Source of the DNA: Urechis unicinctus
Lineage: Eukaryota; Annelida; Polychaeta; Xenopneusta; Urechidae
NCBI GenBank assembly: GCA_034190875.2
Contig: CM067349.1
Location: 10,754,082-10,818,081, forward strand
Length of the DNA: 64,000 nucleotides
Direction of reading: 5' to 3'
Shown here one piece after another: positions 13,244 to 25,619 of this stretch. A program made the translations under genes and the position numbers. Positions within the stretch are counted from its first letter, which is position 1. Each line of letters starts with the position of its first letter. The notes beneath the pieces are model-generated. The model saw only the letters and a list, made by a program, of their open reading frames with translations. It was not told the DNA's origin and made no database searches.

Positions 13244-16200
13244 TATGACCCGTGGCTATCTGTTTATACATTTATCGACAATATTTCGACTTCGTCACTT
13301 CGTAAAGCCACAAGCAGTTAAATCATTAAATTATCACCTTGTCAGCTACATAAGCGTGTTTAATGCAACCAAACTATTTCGGCGTTCGTGTTTTAGCTTG
13401 CCAAATTGAAGAATAGTTCCTCTTAGTGCAAATTCTCGTCCAAACATGAGGAGGCTTTCAAATAAACTGAAGAGTGTTTCTTTCAGACAGTCTTGTCCAT
13501 CGTAAATTTTTATATAGACTATCGCAATAAGTGATATTAAATTCAAAAATGATATGTTTTTACTTTCAAATCCGAATCTCAATGATATTAACGAAAATAT
13601 AGCGAAACGGCATATTTTATAGCCATTGTTGATTTTAAGCCTCTAAACTATAGTCAGCCGCCTAGCCTACTCAGATTTAAGTCGACTTGTTTGCTTAATC
13701 ATTTCAGGGCGTAACGTATCTGACATACCTTTTTCGTTTTGCTGATTTATAAATTACTTCAAATATCCGTCGTTTTACGTTTATTAATGCGACATAACTT
13801 TAAATGGAGATCTATATAAATAACACGAGATGTGTTTAAGTCTGATGCGTCCAACTTAATTAGCCTTTTTAAGTGATTCCTTACTGGTATGTTCGCTGTT
13901 ACAAATATGAGGTTCTGTACAGACTTCATACGAGGCATGGGTATTAACCGCTGTATAAGTGGAAATATCAAACTGCATGTGACAATCCCAGAAACCGTCC
14001 GACTATGCATTTGTTATGAGACACGCAAATCACTGTTAACCCTATTCACACAGCACACACTGGATTTATGTAGGTAACATTGACACAACGTCGATATCAC
14101 TTTCAACCATAATCGGTTTCCTAATCCGCGATAAAGTAGCTTCACATTTGTAGTGCCTGTTTGTAGTCCATGAGAATTGAATTGTATTTCTTAATCTGTT
14201 ATGCATGCTAGGTTACGTATCTGCAAAGTTTTCTTAATTTAAAGTTCTTCGCCATTATAACTGATTACCAACCGAAGCGTATAAAGTCAATATAACTGAT
14301 CCATCTATGACCATGTGCTTTGTTCACACTCATGGACAATACTGCAATATATTCGGCCTTGTGCAAACGTTTCAAAGAAGGGGCACGTAATTCTGGTCAT
14401 CAAAATCAGAAATTGCTTGTCGAGTCGTTAGTCCTTTAAACGAAATGTTCATTATTGCCCAGTGGAGGGATGTCTACATTTATCAGCCACTGCAGTCACA
14501 GTGGAATCCAATAATACATTAAATGCTAAATATTATTAGAACATACCCAGCACTACAGGTAAATCTGCATTTTTATATAAGCAGATATGCGGCTAGCACA
14601 TAGTTTTGGTTCTTCATTAGCAAGAAGCATCGCTACTACAGCCAGTGCAATTGTGCAATACTACAGAATACGTGTTGGCTTGGGTAGCGAATTGACAATG
14701 ATTGCATATCCGGTTACAAATAAATATAGAAGGTTTTTGTCCATATTACAAAGCCTATTTGCGGTTATCATGAACTATCATGCAAACTACTTCTCATAAA
14801 AACAGCGTACGATAAGTGCATGATGACAACATTGTCAGCTTTGATACATGATTCCGAGTCACGAGCACAAAGGCTAGAAAGTTGGCTGGATATTCTGACA
14901 ATTTGAGTTACATTGAATGCCAGCGGTCAATAAATTTTCACAAAAACATATATCCCATAATGCATGGATGATAAGCATGATTTTATAAGGCAGGGTAATT
15001 GGTAATTTCGTAATGAACTAAGGGTTTTTGGCTTTCGTTGTGATAATTGGCTTCATGGAATGGTCGATTACATGAGGATTGTTCATTTACAAAACCATTG
15101 CTACAATATGCCAATTCTCGTCTACGGTTCAATGTTAAGGGGGCCGCGAGTTTCCGGATCCACGACAGAATAATAGTTGTACTTATTGCTATTCGTGTCA
15201 CACAGTGCGAGTGGTATCACAAGTTAACCAGCAACGTATGAATGACGCATGGTGAATTGGTACACCAACATTTATAGACGAATGTAAGCATTATATGTAG
15301 TCTAATTCCGTCTGAGAATAAACTTTTCCGATTGGGAAGGGTAGTGTCAAATCGCAACCAATTACTACACTCTAGCTACATTCAAGGAGCAAATAATCTC
15401 TCACTGTCTTCAAAAATATATACCGCGTTCGATTTTCATTCTATTTGTAGTGCTATCTTTGCGTTCAAATGGAAACATTTGACGAGAGCGAACAAGGCTC
15501 AAACAAATTTGGGCTTGAATCATTCTAGTGTTGTAACAATAATTTGCTTATGAATAGATCCGGCTCATCGACATCCAAGCGCTTAGAAGAGATCAAACAT
15601 TCGACAATATGCAGGATATGCCAAAAAAATGAATTACATAAATATGCGTTCTATTCAGAAAAAAAACACATTACAAGTTGCTGACGAGATGACAGATCTG
15701 AATATTTTAAGAGGGTTTAAGAGGGATTTACAGATCAAATCTCTAAAGGTATGCTAGCATATTTTACGTAACAAAAAAGTTATTTCTTTTTATATTATAT
15801 TGTGCAATTGATTGCTAGTGCTAATAAAACTGTTTATTTGACGATGGAATGCACGCAAATCTAAAATTATCACAAACTTGTTTGTATCACTTCAACCTTT
15901 GCCATGTTAATCGACAAATATCATTTGCTTGAACTTTGCTGCAGCCTCTAATGAAACAGACAGGGTTTCATTTGCTTCCCAGTGTTTATGTAGACCATGG
16001 TAAATGATATATGTACCAAACTCTGGCCTACTTTTCACATTATTACTTTTCTGAAACGTCATTATCCACAATGTGGTATTCGCTAGGTTTTCAATTATTT
16101 AGTCAGAGATTATAAATACTGCAAAGAAAGTTGCCATTATTTTAGTCAATAACATTTTCAACGTAGCAGCGTATGAATTCGTACCAGATGCAACAATTAC

Positions 16201-17742
16201 GTTGGACTTTTAGCTGATCAAAATAGTGCGCACATAGCGCCAGCAATATGGAATAACCAGAGTTACCGCTCTGGTGGTATTTTTACCCCCAGGCTACGGG
16301 GATGATGACGTTGATTCTAACATCATGCTTAGAGACATCCCTTCTGGTATTTTCAAATGCATGCAAACGCCCACTAAAGCTTAGTTCACTGCACCAATAT
16401 TCACCTAACGTCAAAAAAAAGGATTCTCATTTTTACTTCGGAATCGAATCTCATTTAGCCGAAACAAACATTCGCAGTTTTAGAAACATGTTGTTCAGAA
16501 CGTCATAGCAGACACTGGGACAAAACTATTTAAAGAATAATTCGTGCAGACTCATATTGGCGGTAAATTAGCACTTGCATGTCCAATATCAGCAAAACTT
16601 GTCTTAATGCAGTCACGTTTCCACGTAAATTTAACAATCAGACTGATGTACAGCGTAGCATATTTCATATACGATATTAATAGATACATACACTCCACCA
16701 CAGTGGACACAGCAAATGGCAAACCAGTGGAATGGAGTTTGTTTGTGCAATTAACGATGGGTTTATATTGTATTGTCAATCATTGCACGATTCCATGCCT
16801 ACCGTCATTTTGATAATGATAGATTGTCCTCGGAAGCGCTGTTTTATGCCATTTAACGACATAAAATAAGTCGAACATCGAATCATGGTCTACAAATGGA
16901 CGGACACACTATACTACTATTAACGTTAATGGAAATACTGCGCTGACTATGTTTTTCCCCCATTTGTTATATTTATGCACAGCAGTTAATGTGTCAATCG
17001 CACCGACACATATTGCAAGCCTTATATAACTCACGACTTTATCATTGGGGTCCAGCCGTCGCCATCGCTGAGCTAGTCCACATCCCATATGAAAGGGTAC
17101 GTATTCTTCTCATAACGAGATGTAGAAATAGAGATCGGAGCGTAAAGACCATATAACCCCCATTATATGCTGGTAATTATCATATAATTTACAACCGACA
17201 ACTCGCAAAAATGCCTAACCATTACCATGAAAATATCCATCGGCTATTGGCCTAGAGACACAATAACTGCAACTGCCTTGCCGTTGTCGTTGTGAATATT
17301 CGTATATCAATATCCTTTAGGATCATGCACTAAACTCCAATGCAGACACTACTAATAGCGTTAGTCTGAAAATACGTCAAGTACCTCACTGACGCTTTTA
17401 GGTAATAAGAAATGAGACATTAACACCAACAGCACCACGTAATGCATGTCTCGTTCTAGGCAAAACAAAGTGTGTGCTCATTTTAGTGCCAATGAGCATC
17501 AACAATTCTGTCACAGAAAACATACAATCGGTTGTGCTGAACGATTTGCGCTACAAGCATGCTTGGCAACCATATATTATTGAATATTACTGCTTCTGCA
17601 AATCAATGCTCCGTGGTCGTATCAGCGTAACGAATTAGCCTAAGAGTAAAAGTGGTAACGGCTGTTTTATTAGTTGCATGGACACCTGACGCACGTAGTT
17701 ATGGTTCGAAGGCGTCGCTAATACAGCCAGCGCAATCATGCG

Positions 17743-17753
17743 ATATATATATA

Positions 17754-17823
<70 letters not shown>

Positions 17824-17831
17824 AATGTATA

Positions 17832-17864
<33 letters not shown>

Positions 17865-17866
17865 AT
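17743..17866. repeat. (TA)n microsatellite at A2 end
   Basis: TA run interrupted by TCTAATG. Equivalent to 12568-12724, and followed by the same 100-bp flank. Confidence 0.92.
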
Positions 17867-17961
17867 AAATATTTTTCGATTTAAACGACTGACGTAGAGG
17901 TTGCCTATCGATTAAAGCACGATATGTGTCCCGTCAGTGATCGTCACCAAATGATTGCATT

Positions 17962-20900
17962 AAGCTTATCATTGCCCTTTACATATCAATAAACTTCGAC
18001 TTCGTCACTTCGTAAAACCGCAAGCAGTTAAATCATTAAATTATCACCTTGTCAGCTACATAAGCGTATTTAATGCAACCAAACGTATTTCGGCGTTCGT
18101 GTCGTTTAGCTTGCCAAATTGAAGAATAGTTCCTCTTAGTGCAAATTCTCGTCCAAACATGAGGAGGCTTTCAAATAAACTGAAGAGTGTTTTCTTTCAG
18201 ACAGTCTTGTCCATCGTAAATTTTTATATAGACTATCGCAATAAGTGATATTAAATTCAAAAATGATATGTTTTTACTTTCAAATCCGAATCTCAATGAT
18301 ATTAACGAAAATATAGCGAAACGGCATATTTTATAGCCATTGTTGATTTTAAGCCTCTAAACTATAGTCAGCCGCCTAGCCTACTCAGATTTAAGTCGAC
18401 TTGTTTGCTTAATCATTTCAGGGCGTAACGTATCTGACATACCTTTTTCGTTTTGCTGATTTATAAATTACTTCAAATATCCGTCGTTTTACGTTTATTA
18501 ATGCGACATAACTTTAAATGGAGATCTATATAAATAACACGAGATGTGTTTAAGTCTGATGCGTCCAACTTAATTAGCCTTTTAAGTGATTCCTTACTGG
18601 TATGTTCGCTGTTACAAATATGAGGTTCTGTACAGACTTCATACGAGGCATGGGTATTAACCGCTGTATAAGTGGAAATATCAAACTGCATGTGACAATC
18701 CCAGAAACCGTCCGACTATGCATTTGTTATGAGACACGCAAATCACTGTTAACCCTATTCACACAGCACACACTGGATTTATGTAGGTAACATTGACACA
18801 ACGTCGATATCACTTTCAACCATAATCGGTTTCCTAATCCGCGATAAAGTAGCTTCACATTTGTAGTGCCTGTTTGTAGTCCATGAGAATTGAATTGTAT
18901 TTCTTAATCTGTTATGCATGCTAGGTTACGTATCTGCAAAGTTTTCTTAATTTAAAGTTCTTCGCCATTATAGCTGATTACCAACCGAAGCGTATAAAGT
19001 CAATATAACTGATCCATCTATGACCATGTGCTTTGTTCACACTCATGGACAATACCGCAATATATTTGGCCTTGTGCAAACGTTTCAAAGAAGGGGCACG
19101 TAATTCTGGTCATCAAAATCAGAAATTGCTTGTCGAGTCGTTAGTCCTTTAAACGAAATGTTCATTATTGCCCAGTGGAGGGATGTCTACATTTATCAGC
19201 CACTGCAGTCACAGAGGAATCCAATAATACATTAAATGCTAAATATTATTAGAACATACCCAGCACTACAGGTAAATCTGCATTTTTTTATAAGCAGATA
19301 TGCGGCTAGCACATAGTTTTGGTTCTTCATGAGCAAGAAGCATCGCTACTACAGCCAGTGCAATTGTGCAATACTACAGAATACGTGTTGGCTTGGGTAG
19401 CGAATTGACAATGATTGCATATCTGGTTACAAATAAATATAGAAGGTTTTTGCCCATATTACAAAGCCTATTTGCGGTTATCATGAACTATCATGCAAAC
19501 TACTTCTCATAAAAACAGCGTACGATAAGTGCATGATGACAACATTGTCAGCTTTGATACATGATTCCGAGTCACGAGCACAAAGGCTAGAAAGATGGCC
19601 GGATATTCTGACAATTTGAGTTACATTGAATGCCAGCGGTCAATAATTTTTCACAAAAACATATATCCCATAATGCATGGATGATAAGCATGATTTTATA
19701 AGGCAGGGTAATTGGTAATTTCGTAATGAACTAAGGGTTTTTGGCTTTCGTTGTGATGATTGGCTTCATGGAATGGTCGATTACATGAGGATTGTTCATT
19801 TACAAAACCATTGCTAAAATATGCCAATTCTCGTCTACGGTTCAATGTTAAGGGGGACGCGAGTTTCCGGATCCACGACAGAATAATAGTTGTACTTATT
19901 GCTATTCGTGTCACACAGTGCGAGTGGTATCTCAAGTTAACCAGCAACGTATGAATGACGCATGGTGAATTGGTACACCAACATTTATAGACGAATGTAA
20001 GCATTATATGTAGTCTAATTCTGTCTGAGAATAAACTTTTCCGATTGGGAAGGGTAGTGTCAAATCGCAACCAATTACTACACTCTAGCTACATTCAAGG
20101 AGCAAATAATCTCTCATTGTCTTCAAAAATATATACCGCGTTCGATTTTCATTCTATTTGTAGTTCTATCTTTGCGTTCAAATGGAAAACATTTGACGAG
20201 AGCGAACAAGGCGCACACAAATTTGGGCTTGAATCATTCTAGGGTTGTAACAATAATTTGCTTATGAATAGATCCAGTTCATCGACATCCAAGCGCTTAG
20301 AAGAGATCAAACATTCGACAATATGCAGGATATGCCAAAAAAAAAATTACATAAATATGCGTTCTATTCAGAAAAAAACCACATTACAAGTTGCTGACGA
20401 GATGACAGATCTGAATATTTTAAGAGGGTTTAAGAGGGATTTACAGATCAAATCTCTAAAGGTATGCAAGCATATTTTACGTAACAAAAAAGTTATTTCT
20501 TTTTATATTATATTGTGCAATTGATTGCTAGTGCTAATAAAACTGTTTATTTGACGATGGAATGCACGCAAATCTAAAATTATCACAAACTTGTTTGTAT
20601 TACTTCAACCTTTGCCATGTTAATCGACAAATATCATTTGCTTGAACTTTGCTGCAGCCTCTGATGAAACAGACAGGGTTTCATTTGCTTCCCAGTGTTT
20701 ATGTAGACCATGGTAAATGATATATGTACCAAACTCTGGCCTACTTTTCACATTATTACTTTTCTGAAACGTCATTATCCACAATGTGGTATTCGCTAGG
20801 TTTTTTCAATTATTTAGTCAGAGATTATAAATACTGCAAAGAAAGTTGCCATTATTTTAGTCAATAACATTTTCAACGTAGCAGCGTATGAATTCGTACC

Positions 20901-22720
20901 AGATGCAACAATTACGTTGGACTTTTAGCTGATCAAAATAGTGCGCACATAGCGCCAGCAATATGGAATAACCAGAGTTACCGCTCTGGTGGTATTTTTA
21001 CCCCCAGGCTACGGGGATGATGACGTTGATTCTAACATCATGCTTAGAGACATCCCTTCTGGTATTTTCAAATGCATGCAAACGCCCACTAAAGCTTAGT
21101 TCACTGCACCAATATTCACCTAACGTCAAAAAAAGGATTCTCATTTTTACTTCGGAATCGAATCTCATTTAGCCGAAACAAACATTCGCAGTTTTAGAAA
21201 CATGTTGTTCAGAACGTCATAGCAGACACTGGGACAAAACTATTTAAAGAATAATTCGTGCAGACTCATATTGGCGGTAAATTAGCACTTGCATGTCCAA
21301 TATCAGCAAAACTTGTCTTAATGCAGTCACGTTTCCACGTAAATTTAACAATCAGACTGATGTACAGCGTAGCATATTTCATATACGATATTAATAGATA
21401 CATACACTCCACCACAGTGGACACAGCAAATGGCAAACCAGTGGAATGGAGTTTGTTTGTGCAATTAACGATGGGTTTATATTGTATTGTCAATCATTGC
21501 ACGATTCCATGCCTACCGTCATTTTGATAATGATAGATTGTCCTCGGAAGCGCTGTTTTATGCCATTTAACGACATAAAATAAGTCGAACATCGAATCAT
21601 GGTCTACAAATGGACGGACACACTATACTACTATTAACGTTAATGGAAATACTGCGCTGACTATGTTTTTCCCCCATTTGTTATATTTATGCACAGCAGT
21701 TAATGTGTCAATCGCACAGACACATATTGCAAGCCTTGTATAACTCACGACTTTATCATTGGGGTCCAGCCGTCACCATCGCTGAGCTAGTCCACATCCC
21801 ATATGAAAGGGTACGTATTCTTCTCATAACGAGATGTAGAAATAGAGATCGGAGCGTAAAGACCATATAACCCCCATTATATGCTGGTAATTATCATATA
21901 ATTTACAACCGACAACTCGCAAAAATGCTTAACCATTACCATGAAAATATCCACCGGCTATTGGCCTAGAGACACAATAACTGCAACTGCCTTGCCGTTG
22001 TCGTTGTGAATATTCGTATATCAATATCCTTTAGGATCATGCACTAAACTCCAATGCAGACACTACTAATAGCGTTAGTCTGAAAATACGTCAAGTACCT
22101 CACTGACGCTTTTAGGTAATAAGAAATGAGACATTAACACCAACAGCACCACGTAATGCATGTCTCGTTCTAGGCAAAACAAAGTGTCTGCTCATTTTAG
22201 TGCCAATAAGCATCAACAATTCCGTCACAGAAAATATCAATCTGTTGTGCTGAACGATTTGTGCTACAAGCATACTTGGCAACCATATATTATTGAATAT
22301 TACTGCTTCTGCGAATCAATGCTCCGTGGTCGTATCAGCGTAACGAATTAGCCTAAGAGTAAAAGTGGTAACGGCTGTTTTATTAGTTGCATGGACACCT
22401 GACGCATGCGATACGCTATTGAAAAGGCAGTGCTAAAGCATGGATGTTTTATGGTGCATCGTGCTTATCATTGTGAGGCAGCTTCGACTTCTGTTATCAA
22501 GTTACAATGTTGCCTATCATTTCTTCGTCATATTCTGCGTTGAATGACAGTAAAGCGGTCTAGATATGCTTTAGCTGCCCCATAATAACCGTCTAAAATT
22601 GCGTGACAAAAAAGGAGATCTCGTTTTAATGTTGGAGGAATACCTGACACCCATAGTAACACCGTTAAAGACAGATGAAGGTAGGCGTCTATTAAATAGT
22701 TCATCAATTTATTCGTCCCC
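17962..22720. repeat. Tandem array unit A3
   Basis: Direct copy of A2 at an offset of about 4.71 kb. Its start lacks the microsatellite stretch present at 12850-13260 of A2: the sequence passes from AATAAAC straight into TTCGACTTCGTCACTTCG. The central part resembles A1 more than A2 at several positions (for example GAGCAAGAAGC at 8807 and 19330 against TAGCAAGAAGC in A2). Its 3' end (22254-22720) is also the start of the duplicated B segment. Confidence 0.85.
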
Positions 22721-25619
22721 ACACATCATTAACTGACCAAACTGACCACGTGCTAACTGCATAGCGCTCGATCTCGCAAATCTTTTGTCTATCACGTTCG
22801 ATTGCTTTCTCATCCATAAATTAACGGCTCCCGCATTCACGCATGCATGTATTGATTCTCTTATTCATCCATCCATGAATTCGCTCACACACTAGCAAAG
22901 TTACTCTCTCACTCTCGTAGTTACATTTATACAATCTGCCGTGACATATTCCATCACAATCCAAATTCCTACGAAAGTCGTGCTGGCTATGATAGTTAAT
23001 TTTACACCAAGTGCATTGTGCATCAAAATTAGTTACAAACGCATATCTGCTGAACTACAAAATATCGAAGGAGGCTTTTACACGGTTTACAACGCAATAT
23101 TTGCGGTTATCATGAACATTAATGCAGACTGCATTGTCAGCTCCAACAATAGTAGTACCTTTGATACATGATTTACGGCGTTGATCATAATGCCAACGCA
23201 TCTGCTTGTTAGTATCTAATACGAAGCGCATTCTTCCCGAGTCACGGGCACAAGGGCAGACGATATTGCCGGACATTATTGGATAAATTAAATCGCAGAG
23301 GTCAATAGTTGTCAAAAACGAATTTATTTAATAATGCAAGAATGATATGCATGACATTAGAAGGCAGGGTAATTTGCAATTTCGTAAAGAACTTAGAGTT
23401 ATTGGCTTCTCTTATAGTTATTCGTTTCATGGGATGGTCGATTCCACCAGGATTATTCATTTGGAAAACCATGGCTCAAAATATGCCCTTTCTCTGTTAC
23501 AGCTCAATGCGATGGAGGAGGTTCCGAATCCAAAACAAAATGCTATTGATACTTATTACTGTTCGTGTCACATGGGGCGATAGGTATCACAAGTTAAACG
23601 GCAACGTATGTTGAATACTCGCGTTCATTTATTGTCAGGCAGTTACCTGTATGAATTGGTCCAACAACATGTATCGACGAATATAAGCATTATATGTAGC
23701 CGAATTGTGTTACTCTTTTCGTCATACAATTGATACTATTGTTCCTTGAATGGGGCAACATAACATTTGTCCTGGCAATGTATCAATAATTAGCTAACAT
23801 ATATTATATGTAAATATGTATATACTACACTGATATAAACAATGTCCTATTATTTCAATTTCCTCGACGAGTGCTATAACTAGATACCTATGATGGGACA
23901 TTTTACTTGTTTGGTTGGTAGGCATTAAATCAGTTCGAACAATGATAATAGTAGTAACAAACAAGCATGCTGTGAGTAGTTTGACCGTCTTAGCAGTGTT
24001 TTCTAAGTTCGTGATGAAAAATGTTAATGTATATCCATCGGTGCCAAAAAATTATTCGCTATACGATTGTTAACGAATGCCTACTTCATGATAGGCGCTG
24101 ACTATAGAATGTACCTATGATCGAGTTTTTACATACTCAGATCAAGATTAGTAACAAACAGATATTGACAACTCAAGTGTTGCGTGATGAAAACATGCTA
24201 TTTTATCTCTTTGTATGTCTGAGATCGAGGTTTTTACTCAGATCAAGATTCTCTACAACTCACGTGTTGCTAGCTAAATTCTGCATTGTTATCCAGTATA
24301 GTGATAGTGATAGTTAGCGGTTAGATATATCCTTTAGAATATGCCCTAGTGGTAAACGTATGTTTGCACTTAAACGCATTGGTTTTTGACGACGTAAAGG
24401 GGATTATCGAGGCAAAAGGAAGTTATCAGGATAAGATGCGACAAGAAGTTATCACACTACTCGCTAACGTTTATTGGTTTGATGCACCATCAAGTAGGAA
24501 AGCTTTATACGCAGCTGGTGGAACAGCCATACAAGACATTACCATGGACGATATGTATAGCTGCAAGAACAAACGTGAATGCGTCCTGTAAGGCGTTTGC
24601 TTATTTTGAAAAACAGCTCTCTTAGTTACATGGTTGTTCTGTTCTGGAGAAGAGGAATACATTGGTATGTTAGCGTCAGCCATTGGATTGTTTTTGTAGA
24701 TATGTACAGAGCTTCAGCATCAGACAATTTTTTTGCGGCGGCATCAGAGAGAGAACCTTCACTAATGATCTAGTTTGCATAGCTGTAGACATCCTCGGCA
24801 AATACTTAATAGTACTGAGATGTACCGAATTACAAGCAATATTTATAGCCAGGTTCAATGTTAGGTTTGTCACACTCGAGTTACCGCACTGCACCAAGGA
24901 AATAAAGTGTGTTGATGACTATCGGAGTACCATAGCTGATAAGGATCAAGGACAGCTGTCTTATTGACTTAAACTTTTATACTTTTACGAAAATGTTTGG
25001 TATTTTGTCAAGTGTGGCCTAACACGACCATACACTTGCAGTTATTATATCGTCATCCCAAGCGAGAAAGCTAAGAACGTTTTCCTCTCATAACGATATA
25101 CAGAAATAGAGATCACAGCTAAACGACTCTATAACTCCCCCATATAAGCTGATACTTATCATATAAATTACAACCGACCACCTGCAAAAATGCTTAACAA
25201 TTGCAATTGATATATTCATCGACAATAGGTCTAGAGACAATAACTGTTTACTGCCTTACCGTTGTCGTTGTGAATATTCGTTCATCAGTATCCTTTAAGT
25301 TAATGCCCTTAACTCCTATGCAGACACTACAAATAGCGTTAGTCTTGACATACGTAAAGTACCTTACTGACGCTTTTATGTAATATGAAATGAGACATGA
25401 GACATTCCCACACAGCATGACATATTGTCACAGAAGCAAAACACCGTTTTAGCAGAAAAGATTTGTGCTAGGCCAAACAGATAACCTGCTTTTTAGTCAT
25501 GTCAGCGCAACGTGCCTAGAAAAAAGCAACAGCAATGGGGTTGAACTGTCACAGAAAAGTGCTTATCATTGTGCTTAAACCTTCTGTTTAAGTCGCAATT
25601 TTGTCTGTCCTTTCTTCTT
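22254..25619. repeat. Duplicated segment B1
   Basis: Direct duplicate of 25620-29480 (offset 3366 bp at its start and 3693 bp in its second half). Parts are diverged relatives of the A unit: 23080-23760 resembles A1 8930-9580, and 25070-25400 resembles A1 11300-11600. Between these lies sequence not seen in A (24330-24960). Two stretches (23880-24085 and 25395-25560) look like interleaved mixtures of two B2 sequences. Confidence 0.82.
24330..24966 (+). other. B-specific stretch with open frames, unassigned
   Basis: Sequence between the A-like parts of B1, repeated at 28023-28660 in B2. It carries one 80-codon frame (24349-24591, GTG-started, with the QDKMRQEVITLLANV pattern) and another at 24683-24967. 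In the first frame three base differences separate the copies, two silent and one Tyr/Asn. No ATG start at the left end, no domain and no splice evidence. It may be an exon or a chance frame; I would not call it a gene. Confidence 0.2.

Larger units (their letters stand above)
12819..17961. repeat. Tandem array unit A2
   Basis: Direct copy of A1, offset about 5.81 kb through its central part (for example ACCAGAG hairpin at 10443 and 16256). It is shorter at the 3' end: about 630 bp present in A1 (11878-12508) is missing at about 17694, where the sequence becomes a mixed junction before the (TA)n tract (17743-17866). The 100 bp after that tract (from CGATTTAAACGACTGACG) is the same as after A1's tract at 12736. 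Confidence 0.85.
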
